Part shown: in pieces, positions 1-7,510 of the stretch | Layout: every line of letters begins with the position of its first letter | Position numbering within the stretch: position 1 is the first letter of the stretch | NCBI GenBank assembly: GCA_052118065.1 | Contig: JBQKHY010000001.1 | Span: forward strand, 62,001-126,000 | DNA length: 64,000 nucleotides | Origin: Ruminococcoides sp052118065 | GTDB lineage: Bacteria; Bacillota; Clostridia; Oscillospirales; Acutalibacteraceae | Direction of reading: 5' to 3' | Notes under the pieces: model-generated | The model's database searches: none | Seen by the model: the letters and a program-made list of their open reading frames with translations, nothing else | What the model was told of the DNA's origin: nothing | Made by a program: the position numbers and the translations under genes

Positions 1-2
1 TT

Positions 3-1385
3 AACTATTCATTTGATGATATTAGTACATATGCAACTCATGATGATTCTGGCAATGTAACTTATAATTTCAAGAAGATGATTACCGATGCAGTTACAAA
101 GAGTGGTGTTAATCCAAGCAATGTTATTGACTCCTATAAGTTCTTCTCAAGTCAGAAAGATGCTGAAGATGGTATTAAGAGCCTTCCATCATATAGAAAT
201 TATAATGAAGCAAATTCTAAGTATCTAACATATGGTGAAGCTTATGGAACAGATGCTAACTTTGCAAATCACACTGACTGCTATGGCAGACTTCAAGGCT
301 CTGACGGTGCTGCAGTAAGTGATGGTGAAGATTGGGTTTCATACTACAATGGTAATAAAAAGTATGCAACCGAAGATGAAGCTAAGCAAGCTGATACTAC
401 TGTTACTTCAATTACAGTTTGGTTCTTCAATAATCTAAGAACTTATAAGCCAACATTTAAATATGCTACACAGTCTAGTGAACTAAAGCCTATCGCTGAT
501 AATAAGTTCGTCGGTACTCAGTTAAATGATAGTATCAATACATTCTATAATGTTCGTTTAGGTGTCCAAAATGGTGTTGATCCTATCGATGAAGAAGGTG
601 CTTACCTACATGAATATGGTGTAACCGGATTCTTAGGTACTTATTCCGGCACTGCAATGTCTATCCAAAATGGTGATAAGGAACTTCAGTTCTTATATTG
701 GTCTTATGATGAAAATGGTAAGACAATCGCATCTAACTCATATAAGTATGGTTATCGTGTAACCAACAACATTCACCTATATGCTATTTATGGTGATGCT
801 AAGGATAAGAAAGATCCTGGTTTAACTGTTACAAAGAATGAACCTGATTATTATGTAGATAACGGTGGTGTTAAGAGAGTTCGTCTAAACACTGTTATGA
901 ATGTTTATAACTGCCCTGATAGTGATCAGAAGATTAGACAAGTTTCTGTTATCTATATCCAAGACCCTAACGATAATATTAAGAATTATATTGATACTGA
1001 TAATGCAACTGCTCTAAAGACTGTCCGTGACAAGGTTAAAGGATTAATTGAACAACATTCTAAGGATGCACAGTTCTCAGGTGTAACTATTAAAATTGAA
1101 GGTCATGGTACTTATGATGCTAAGGGCCTAACATATAAGGTTTGGAACGATGACGGTTCATCGCTATTAACTAATAAGAACAGAGTACAGTTTACTACAT
1201 CATTCAAGCAAGAATTACTTGGTGGCGCTAATTACAAGAATCTTTATACATTTGCTGCTATGAATTATAAAGACTCTGACTCTGCTAAAGATAATTGGTT
1301 AATTAGTGACAACTATATCAAATACACATTTGATCAAGTAGGTAAGGTTACTAACAGCTTAACTCAAGTAAATAGCTTACAGTAA
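3..1385 (+). CDS. C-terminal part of a large probable secreted or surface protein (5' truncated)
   Basis: The reading frame is open from the left edge of the window, so the true start lies outside it and the first internal ATG at 78 is not the start. About 460 residues are visible. They are rich in Asn, Tyr, Asp and Lys and poor in Cys, which is typical of extracellular Gram-positive proteins. A segment around 600-800 (FLGTYSG, LYWSYDENGK, NIHLYAIYGD) looks like the small beta-rich repeats of surface proteins, but I cannot assign a family. The visible end has no LPXTG motif, dockerin or membrane anchor. It is followed after 55 bases by a dockerin protein gene with a strong ribosome binding site, so the two may share a transcript. 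The product is a hypothetical surface protein. I am confident that it is a real gene but not of its function. Confidence 0.7.
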   Translation, partial: NYSFDDISTYATHDDSGNVTYNFKKMITDAVTKSGVNPSNVIDSYKFFSSQKDAEDGIKSLPSYRNYNEANSKYLTYGEAYGTDANFANHTDCYGRLQGSDGAAVSDGEDWVSYYNGNKKYATEDEAKQADTTVTSITVWFFNNLRTYKPTFKYATQSSELKPIADNKFVGTQLNDSINTFYNVRLGVQNGVDPIDEEGAYLHEYGVTGFLGTYSGTAMSIQNGDKELQFLYWSYDENGKTIASNSYKYGYRVTNNIHLYAIYGDAKDKKDPGLTVTKNEPDYYVDNGGVKRVRLNTVMNVYNCPDSDQKIRQVSVIYIQDPNDNIKNYIDTDNATALKTVRDKVKGLIEQHSKDAQFSGVTIKIEGHGTYDAKGLTYKVWNDDGSSLLTNKNRVQFTTSFKQELLGGANYKNLYTFAAMNYKDSDSAKDNWLISDNYIKYTFDQVGKVTNSLTQVNSLQ

Positions 1386-1391
1386 AACTTT

Positions 1392-1421
1392 GCAACACAT
1401 AGCAGAAATGCTATGTGTTGC
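1392..1421 (+). other. Intercistronic perfect hairpin with GAAA tetraloop
   Basis: A perfect 13-bp inverted repeat (GCAACACATAGCA at 1392-1404 and its complement at 1409-1421) closes on a GAAA loop. No T-run follows, so it does not look like a simple intrinsic terminator. Its place between two secreted-protein genes suggests mRNA processing, 3'-end protection or weak termination. Confidence 0.6.
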
Positions 1422-1440
1422 TCTGTAATAGGAGGATAAA

Positions 1441-2457
1441 ATGAATAAATCTAAAAAGATAATTTCATTACTATTTGTTGTGTTACTTTTAGTCAGTATT
1501 GTTCCTATGTCAGCTAGTGCTGCTGAAGTTGTATACGGTAATTTTTCTTTTGAGCTTAATGGTACTACAAATCAGGCAACTTTGACTGAATACAATGGTA
1601 ACAGTTCTTCTGTTAAGGTTCCTGACACTGTTTATGGTTATACTGTAACTAAAATTGACGATTTAGTATTTTCTAATAAAAAAGAAATTGAAAGTATAAG
1701 CTTACCTAATACAATTAGGACTATTGGTTTCGGTGCATTTTCTTCTTGTACTAAGCTAAAGAAAATCATTTTACCTGTTACAGTTACTTCAATGGGTGAA
1801 TATACTTTTAGCAATTGTACTTCATTAACTGAGGCTTATGTAAACTCAGCAATTGAAACTTTACCTAATTATATGTTTAAGAACTGTACTAGCCTTACAA
1901 AGGTTAATGTTAACTTTTATACTGAAAAAATCGGTACCAGAGCTTTTGACAGTTGTACTTCTCTAAAGTCTTTGCCTAATGGTGTTGCTATTACTGAAAT
2001 TGGTGATGAGGCTTTCTTTAATTCAGGTTTAGAGTCAATTAAAATTAATGATACAGTAACAACTATTGCAAATGGCGCTTTTAGTAATTGTTCTAAACTT
2101 GCTAAGGTTAATGTTCCTTCATCAGTAACTTCAATTGCCGATAATGCTTTCAGCAATTGTGGTGAAAACCTTATAATTATAGGTGACTATGGTTCATATG
2201 CCGAGAAATATGCTAAGGACAACAACATTACTTTTGAAGAAAGTCCACAGCTAATCGGTGATGTTAATAATGATGGTGAAATTAATGTTCGTGATTCAGT
2301 TTATATTATGAGATATACTGTTTTACAGTCAGGTTATGAAATACCTGAAAATACACCAATCTTTAAGAGAGCTGATGTAAACGGTGACGGTAAAGTTAAT
2401 GTTACCGATGCAACACTTATTCAGAAGTATGCAATGCATATGATTGATAAATTTTAA
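1441..2457 (+). CDS. Secreted BspA-type leucine-rich-repeat protein with C-terminal type I dockerin
   Basis: The protein has 338 residues. An N-terminal signal peptide (KKIISLLFVVLLLVSIVP, then SASA) occupies about residues 1-28. Several LRR_5/BspA-like repeats follow, with the pattern 'I...AF..C..L..V..P..V..I...AF' (about residues 50-245). The last 70 residues form a type I dockerin with two calcium-binding repeats (DVNNDGEINVRDSVYIMRY and DVNGDGKVNVTDATLIQKY). Dockerins bind cohesins on scaffoldins, so this protein is probably displayed in a cellulosome-like or amylosome-like complex. LRR_5 domains usually mediate protein or host-surface binding; a catalytic role is not seen. The start is the ATG directly behind AGGAGG. 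No cohesin gene lies in the window. Confidence 0.9.
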   Translation: MNKSKKIISLLFVVLLLVSIVPMSASAAEVVYGNFSFELNGTTNQATLTEYNGNSSSVKVPDTVYGYTVTKIDDLVFSNKKEIESISLPNTIRTIGFGAFSSCTKLKKIILPVTVTSMGEYTFSNCTSLTEAYVNSAIETLPNYMFKNCTSLTKVNVNFYTEKIGTRAFDSCTSLKSLPNGVAITEIGDEAFFNSGLESIKINDTVTTIANGAFSNCSKLAKVNVPSSVTSIADNAFSNCGENLIIIGDYGSYAEKYAKDNNITFEESPQLIGDVNNDGEINVRDSVYIMRYTVLQSGYEIPENTPIFKRADVNGDGKVNVTDATLIQKYAMHMIDKF

Positions 2458-2469
2458 GTGAATATTTTA

Positions 2470-2497
2470 GAGCTACCTTTACGGTAGCTCTTTTTTT
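2470..2497 (+). terminator. Intrinsic terminator after the LRR-dockerin gene
   Basis: An 8-bp stem (GAGCTACC at 2470-2477 with GGTAGCTC at 2483-2490) and a 5-base loop are followed by seven T. It separates the surface-protein genes from the next cassette. Confidence 0.9.
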
Positions 2498-2515
2498 GTT
2501 ACTTTTTGCGATTCC

Positions 2516-2544
2516 TTGATTTATTCATACTTTTCATTTATAAT
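2516..2544 (+). promoter_or_regulatory. Sigma-A promoter for the kinase/PqqD/peptidase/ABC cassette
   Basis: TTGATT (2516-2521), 17 bases, then TATAAT (2539-2544). It lies just behind the terminator and about 70 bases ahead of the first cassette gene. The leader between the start site and 2614 has no short ORF with a ribosome binding site. Confidence 0.75.
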
Positions 2545-2613
2545 TAAATGTATATAAGTCATATCATTTTTGATGTGTATTGTGCTATTAGATAGATTGT
2601 TTTGGAGGGTATT

Positions 2614-3327
2614 ATGCTTTGTAAATTTGCAAATTTCTTTGTTGAGATTAACCCTCTGTATGACTATACAAAGAAGATGATTAAGTTTTTTGAAACTGAC
2701 GAAACACCTACTTCTGATGTAATAACAGTAGGGGATAAATTCACTGGTGATGACTACAAAAAATATAATTCACTTCATCCTGAAGTACCTATTGATGAAG
2801 CAGAACATGTATATTTATCTTTTGATTTTTTTGAAAAAATCTTAAAGTATAATGCAATTATGGTTCATTCATCAGCAATAAAATATAATGGAAAGTGCTA
2901 TCTTTTTTCTGCTGATAGTGGTGTAGGTAAGTCAACCCATACTTCATTGTGGCAAGAAGTTTATGGTGACAAGGTACAGATTATAAATGATGACAAGCCT
3001 ATAATTCGATTAGAGAATAATAAATTAGTAGTATTTGGTTCACCATTTGCAGGTGGCACAATGAAATTCCAAGATGACAGTGCTATTTTAGGAGCAATTG
3101 TATTTTTGGAAAGAAGTGAAAATAATTCTATTGAAGAATTATCACCACAAAAAGCAATGCGATATTTGTTTAAAGAAACTATGAGAAGAATCAGCAAAAA
3201 TAAAATGAATGATTCTCTAAATATGATTAATATAATTTTGGAAAATTGCAAGTTCTATAAACTGAAGTGCAATATGGATAAAAGTTCAGCAATACTTTCT
3301 CATGATACTATAGTAAAGGAAGATTAA
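2614..3327 (+). CDS. HPr-kinase-like P-loop protein of a RiPP-like cassette
   Basis: The protein has 237 residues when started at the ATG at 2614, which has GGAGGG four bases upstream; the in-frame TTG at 2602 has no such site. A Walker A motif, SADSGVGKST (about residues 99-108), is followed by H and a short stretch ending in W. This is the form seen in HprK-like kinases of peptide-modification clusters rather than in true HprK, whose gene is separate in this window at 47073. 'NDDKPIIR' (about 128-135) resembles the HprK 'DD' active-site segment. In lasso-peptide clusters of Bacilli, relatives phosphorylate the peptide C-terminus; here the substrate is unknown. It is the first of five tightly spaced genes and ends one base before the PqqD gene. 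Confidence 0.75.
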   Translation: MLCKFANFFVEINPLYDYTKKMIKFFETDETPTSDVITVGDKFTGDDYKKYNSLHPEVPIDEAEHVYLSFDFFEKILKYNAIMVHSSAIKYNGKCYLFSADSGVGKSTHTSLWQEVYGDKVQIINDDKPIIRLENNKLVVFGSPFAGGTMKFQDDSAILGAIVFLERSENNSIEELSPQKAMRYLFKETMRRISKNKMNDSLNMINIILENCKFYKLKCNMDKSSAILSHDTIVKED

Positions 3328-3328
3328 T

Positions 3329-3592
3329 ATGAAAATTAAGGAAGATTTTTTACTACGAAAAGTAGCAGATTGTTATGTAGTTGTGCCTGTAGGCAAGGCA
3401 ACTGTTGACTTTAACGGAATGATGAATCTTAACGAAACAGGTGCTTTTCTATGGGAAAAGTTAGAAAATGATACAACAAAAGAAGAACTGCTAAAGGCTA
3501 TGCTTGATGAATATGAAGTAACTGAAGATATAGCAAAGAAAGATATAGACAACTTTATTACAAAGCTAAAGGACGGTAACTTACTTGAATAA
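3329..3592 (+). CDS. PqqD-family peptide-recognition protein
   Basis: The protein has 87 residues, the usual size for a stand-alone PqqD domain (RiPP recognition element). Visible family features are 'FLLRKVADCYVVVPVG', 'NLNETGAFLWEKLENDTT' and the C-terminal acidic helix 'EYEVTEDIAKKDIDNFITKLKDG'. Such domains bind leader peptides and hand them to modifying enzymes or proteases (PqqD, lasso B1). It starts one base after the kinase gene with AAGGAAG as ribosome binding site and overlaps the next gene by 8 bases. This implies translational coupling. No precursor peptide gene was found beside it. Confidence 0.85.
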   Translation: MKIKEDFLLRKVADCYVVVPVGKATVDFNGMMNLNETGAFLWEKLENDTTKEELLKAMLDEYEVTEDIAKKDIDNFITKLKDGNLLE

Positions 3593-4055
3593 ACAAGTGC
3601 CTATTAGTGAACTTGTGCCCATTTTCAAGGAAATTCTTAATAGTGGTAGCAATGTGAATTTCACTCCAAGGGGTGTGTCAATGTTGCCAATGTTAAGGGA
3701 TAATTGTGACACTGTTACTTTATCAAAACCAACTAAACTGAAAAAGTATGATGTTGTTTTTTTCTATCATAAACCAACTAACTCCTATGTTCTTCATAGA
3801 ATTGTGAAAGTTAATAGTGACGGTACATATAACATTTGTGGTGATAATAGAATGGTTTGTGAAGTGAATGTTCCTAAGAAAGATATTTTTGCAGTTGTAA
3901 CTGCCTTTACTAAGGACAATGTTACTCATAAAATCACTGACCTTAACTATAAGATTTATTCCAGAAAATGTGTTGCAAAGAAGAAAATTAGATGGAAATA
4001 TTATTCTATAAAAGAAAAATTATATCCATATTATAGAAAGATAAAAAGAAAATGA
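3585..4055 (+). CDS. S24/S26-family serine peptidase, signal-peptidase-like
   Basis: The protein has 156 residues. 'GVSMLPML' carries the nucleophile Ser of the S26/S24 fold, 'YVLHRIVKV' the second catalytic region, and 'CGDN' the conserved GDN box. The base residue seems to be His (LHRI) rather than the Lys of bacterial SPase I, which is the arrangement of SipW/ER-type enzymes. No membrane segment is visible, unlike SipW, so it may act in the cytoplasm or at the ABC exporter. The TTG start at 3585 is preceded by AAGGACGG at a 9-base distance. In this cassette it takes the place of the transglutaminase-like leader protease of lasso clusters. That assignment of leader cleavage is inference. 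Confidence 0.75.
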   Translation: MNKQVPISELVPIFKEILNSGSNVNFTPRGVSMLPMLRDNCDTVTLSKPTKLKKYDVVFFYHKPTNSYVLHRIVKVNSDGTYNICGDNRMVCEVNVPKKDIFAVVTAFTKDNVTHKITDLNYKIYSRKCVAKKKIRWKYYSIKEKLYPYYRKIKRK

Positions 4056-5764
4056 ATACTTCAACTTACAAGAAAAAAGTGAATAAAACTGCATTAAGAT
4101 GGATATTGAAGAAAAGCAAATCTCAGCTACCATCAATTATTCTTCTAGTTGTAATTTATGCAATCCTTGCAATAATCGGTGTGTACCTAGCTATTGCCAG
4201 TAAATACCTTGTAAATGCTGCAACAGGTAATGACCCAAGTTATGCAAATGACCCTCTTTCAGGTGTTACACATTATGGTTTGATATTTGGTGGTATAGTG
4301 TGTGCAGATATTTTCTTTAGTGTACTACAGAGAATTTTTGTTTTTAGAATTAGTGCAAAGCTGGAAATCAGCTACAAAACAGATTTGTTTCAACAGATAT
4401 TGGAAAAAGAATTTGCCGATGTTTCAGTTTATCATTCCGGTGAATTGTTAAACAGACTTACCAGTGACATTAGCACAATTACAAATGCTATCGTTACAAT
4501 TATTCCCCAGCTTACATATATGATTGTAAAACTTGCAGGTGTGTTTATTGTTTTGATACAAATAAGTATCCCTTTTACAATGGTGTTTGTTGTTGGTGGT
4601 GGATTGGCACTTTTTGTGGCATCACTTTATAGAACAAAAATGAAGAACTTTCATAAAAAAAGTCAAGAAACCGATGGGAAAGTAAGGAGTTTTTTGCAAG
4701 AAATTATTGCAAGTTTACTTCTTGTTAAGTCCTTTGATATTGAAGATGAAGTATTAAAGGATGCAAAAGATTTACAACAAAAGAACTATGTAATCCGTAG
4801 AAAGAGAAATACACTTTCTGTTATCAGTTCCTCAGCATTTTCATTTGTGTTTATGCTAGGTTATGCTTTTGGTCTGATTTGGGGTGCTTATAATATTGTT
4901 CATGGCAATATAACATATGGTGTGCTAACAGAAATTATAGCTTTAGTGTCACAAATTCAAGGACCAATCTCAGGACTGACAGGAATTTTTCCTACTTATT
5001 TTGCTGCTACTGCTTCGGCAGAGAGAATTATGGAGATAGAGTCACTTCCACAGGAAAGAAAATTTAACAAAAGTGAAATTAATGTGGAAAACATTTATAA
5101 TAACCTAAAGTCCATCAACTTTGACAACATTACTTTTAGTTATGGTAGAGATGAAGTACTTTCTGATACAAGCCTAAAGATTAACAAAGGCGATTTTGTT
5201 GCAATTATGGGTATTACAGGTATAGGCAAAAGCACACTTATGAAACTGCTAATGTCAGTTTTCAATGTTTCAAGTGGTGAAATTTATCTTGATTTAAAGG
5301 ATAACAAAAAGCTTTATATTGATAAAAATTCAAGAAAAATGTTTGCCTATGTGCCACAAGGTAATTTCCTACTTTCAGGTACAATTAGGGATAATCTGCT
5401 GATTGTATCACCAAATGCCACTGATGAAGAAATCCATTCTTCAATAAAAATTGCTTGTGCTGATTTTGTAGATACTTTGCCTAGTGGACTTGACACAATG
5501 TTAGGTGAGAGAGGTATCGGACTTTCAGAGGGACAAGTTCAGCGACTTGCTATTGCAAGGGCAATCCTTACTAAGTCACCTATTCTATTACTTGATGAAT
5601 GCACCTCTGCACTTGATGAAGAAACAGAAAAAAGATTACTTCAAAATCTTGTAAATCTACAAAACAAAACTTGTATGATTATCACTCATAAAAAAGCTGC
5701 ACTTTCAATTTGTAACAAAGAAGTTTGTATTGAAGATAAGAAAATTATTGTAAAGGAAAATTAA
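4052..5764 (+). CDS. ABC exporter, fused membrane and ATPase domains
   Basis: The protein has 570 residues with the layout of a type I (MsbA/LmrA-like) half transporter. It has about six hydrophobic segments in residues 25-310. The nucleotide-binding domain follows, with Walker A GITGIGKST (near 385), signature LSEGQVQRLAIARA (near 490) and Walker B ILLLDECTSALDE (near 511). No C39 peptidase domain precedes the membrane part, so any leader must be removed by another protein, which fits the adjacent peptidase. The ATG overlaps the peptidase stop (ATGA). It probably works as a homodimer exporting the cassette's product, perhaps a modified peptide. Confidence 0.88.
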   Translation: MNTSTYKKKVNKTALRWILKKSKSQLPSIILLVVIYAILAIIGVYLAIASKYLVNAATGNDPSYANDPLSGVTHYGLIFGGIVCADIFFSVLQRIFVFRISAKLEISYKTDLFQQILEKEFADVSVYHSGELLNRLTSDISTITNAIVTIIPQLTYMIVKLAGVFIVLIQISIPFTMVFVVGGGLALFVASLYRTKMKNFHKKSQETDGKVRSFLQEIIASLLLVKSFDIEDEVLKDAKDLQQKNYVIRRKRNTLSVISSSAFSFVFMLGYAFGLIWGAYNIVHGNITYGVLTEIIALVSQIQGPISGLTGIFPTYFAATASAERIMEIESLPQERKFNKSEINVENIYNNLKSINFDNITFSYGRDEVLSDTSLKINKGDFVAIMGITGIGKSTLMKLLMSVFNVSSGEIYLDLKDNKKLYIDKNSRKMFAYVPQGNFLLSGTIRDNLLIVSPNATDEEIHSSIKIACADFVDTLPSGLDTMLGERGIGLSEGQVQRLAIARAILTKSPILLLDECTSALDEETEKRLLQNLVNLQNKTCMIITHKKAALSICNKEVCIEDKKIIVKEN

Positions 5765-5765
5765 T

Positions 5766-6950
5766 GTGAAAAAGGAATTTTCTCCAAAAGAAAAAACTCA
5801 ATATAAATTTCTCCTTAATATACTGGGTTCTCTATTTTCTAATATTCCTTTAGAGAATAATGATGAAATTGATTTTAGGGAGTTGTACTTTAACTCAGCA
5901 AAAAGCAGAGTTGCAAATATGGTTTCCTATGCCTTAGAAAAAAGCAATATAACTGTGCCTAAAGAAATTATGGATATGTTCATTCGGTGCAGAAAGTTTA
6001 TGTTGATGAAGGATGCATCTCAGTTTTCAGCAACAAAAAAGCTAATTACTGAATTTGAAAAGCAGGGAATAGACAACCTACTTGTGAAAGGTCAGTTTAT
6101 TAAAGATACCTACCCTCAGTCAGATTATAGAGTAATGAATGATGTTGATATTCATATTAAAAGTAAAGATATTGAAAAGGCTAGAACTATACTTTCCAGC
6201 CTTGATTATAGAATAATTCAGTCAACTGATGATTTAATTGTTGCAGTACAAGACCCATTTGTACAGCTTGAAATTCATTGTGACAACGGTAACTTTAGAA
6301 ATTCAACATTTACAGAAAATCTGTTCAGTAATGCAAAGTTAGTTGATAACACCAACCATACCTATAAATTTACTGATGAATACCACTATATTTATATTGT
6401 GGAGCATTTTGCTAAGCATTATCGTGACTTAGGTGGTATGGGTGTCAGAATGATAATTGATGTTTATTTCTTAAATAAATACCTGAAAAATAATAATGCT
6501 GACTTTAACTTTATAAATGAAAAGTTAAAGGAAAATAACCTTACAAAATTCCATCAAATGCTACTTGAAAAAGCAGATTTATATTTCAATAAAGGAATTA
6601 AAAATTTTGATGATGTTGATGTTTATATTCTTTCAAATATGACTTTTGGTACAGAAGAAAACAGAATTCTTAATGAAAGAAGAAAGTATAACGAAGAATA
6701 TAATAATTCTACAGAAGAAAATTATATTAAATCTCGAATTTTTCCACCATACAAAAGAATGGTAGAAGAATATCCAAGTTTAAAAAACAAAAAATTACTT
6801 TTACCTTTATATTGGCTACATAGAGATTTCAAAATTCTAACTTCAAAGAACCTAAAACAATATCAAAAAAATTTGTCAGAATATAAAAAGTATGACAACA
6901 AAGAAGAAATTGATTTTCTTGATAATGTTATGAAAAAGTCAGGTTTCTGA
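5766..6950 (+). CDS. NTP_transf_5-type putative nucleotidyltransferase
   Basis: The protein has 394 residues and is the last gene of the cassette. 'LLVKGQFIKDTYPQSDYRVMNDVDIHI' (about residues 98-124) matches the 'KG..l...YP....R...DiDl' core of the NTP_transf_5 family, with the two metal-binding Asp in 'DVD'. A later 'EHFAKHYRD...GVRMIIDVYFL' fits the family's H..KH...GvR..iD block. Members occur in lasso-peptide clusters and sugar-related loci, and their reaction is generally unproven. A GTG start is used, one base after the ABC gene. No terminator is obvious before panD, which has its own promoter. Confidence 0.75.
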   Translation: MKKEFSPKEKTQYKFLLNILGSLFSNIPLENNDEIDFRELYFNSAKSRVANMVSYALEKSNITVPKEIMDMFIRCRKFMLMKDASQFSATKKLITEFEKQGIDNLLVKGQFIKDTYPQSDYRVMNDVDIHIKSKDIEKARTILSSLDYRIIQSTDDLIVAVQDPFVQLEIHCDNGNFRNSTFTENLFSNAKLVDNTNHTYKFTDEYHYIYIVEHFAKHYRDLGGMGVRMIIDVYFLNKYLKNNNADFNFINEKLKENNLTKFHQMLLEKADLYFNKGIKNFDDVDVYILSNMTFGTEENRILNERRKYNEEYNNSTEENYIKSRIFPPYKRMVEEYPSLKNKKLLLPLYWLHRDFKILTSKNLKQYQKNLSEYKKYDNKEEIDFLDNVMKKSGF

Positions 6951-6975
6951 TTTTTATAACAATTTCTTACAAACA

Positions 6976-7004
6976 TTGATTTTTAATTAACTTAGTGTTA
7001 TAAT
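6976..7004 (+). promoter_or_regulatory. Sigma-A promoter of panD
   Basis: TTGATT (6976-6981), 17-base spacer, TATAAT (6999-7004), 33 bases before the panD start. Confidence 0.75.
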
Positions 7005-7037
7005 AGATAAGATAGAGAAATAATTAAGGGTGATTTG

Positions 7038-7415
7038 ATGATTACTATGCTAAAGAGCAAACTACATAGAGCAGTTGTAACAGAAGCTGATGTTAACTAT
7101 GTAGGTAGTATTACTATTGATAAAGATTTAATGGAAAAATCAGGCATCTATGAATATGAAAAAGTAAGTGTTGTTGATGTTGAAAATGGTCAGCGTTTTG
7201 ACACTTATGTTATTGCCGGTGAAAGAGGTAGCCGTATCATTTGTGTAAATGGTGCAGCAGCTAGACTGGTTGCAGTTGGTGACCATGTTATTATTATGGC
7301 TTATAAATTAATTGAAGAAAAAGACGTCCCAAATCACAAGCCTACTGTTGTTTTCCTTGATAGTGACAACAATCCTTGTGAAGAAAAAGAATGTAAGAGA
7401 ACTGTCGGCAAATAA
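7038..7415 (+). CDS. panD: Aspartate 1-decarboxylase precursor
   Basis: The protein has 125 residues. It makes beta-alanine from aspartate for pantothenate and coenzyme A synthesis. It is a pyruvoyl enzyme that cleaves itself between Gly and Ser, and the site is visible in 'YVGSITID' (Gly23-Ser24). 'KLHRAVVTEAD' near the start and 'NGAAARLVAVGDHVIIM' are family hallmarks. The ATG at 7038 is preferred over the upstream TTG because AAGGG lies 7 bases away. panB and panC are not in the window, so the gene stands alone between its own promoter and a terminator-like hairpin. Confidence 0.95.
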   Translation: MITMLKSKLHRAVVTEADVNYVGSITIDKDLMEKSGIYEYEKVSVVDVENGQRFDTYVIAGERGSRIICVNGAAARLVAVGDHVIIMAYKLIEEKDVPNHKPTVVFLDSDNNPCEEKECKRTVGK

Positions 7416-7422
7416 AAGTTTT

Positions 7423-7465
7423 ACCCCATTGCAAAAAGCGTTTATTGCATTGGGGTTAATTTTTG
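7423..7465 (+). terminator. Terminator-like hairpin after panD
   Basis: ACCCCATTGCAA (7423-7434) pairs with TTGCATTGGGGT (7446-7457) with one mismatch and is followed by TAATTTTTG. The tail is short, so some read-through into the permease gene is possible. Confidence 0.65.
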
Positions 7466-7510
7466 TAATAAAAGGCTTAGTCTTTTAAATAAATGTTAGG
7501 GAGTATGAGT

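Noticed and set aside
2602..2613. TTG at 2602 as start of the kinase gene
   Set aside because: The GGAGGG needed for initiation lies inside those codons and serves the ATG at 2614.
7416..7510. Pyrimidine-responsive attenuator or riboswitch before the uracil permease
   Set aside because: Only a single terminator-like hairpin belonging to panD is visible; no PyrR-binding loop or alternative antiterminator was found.
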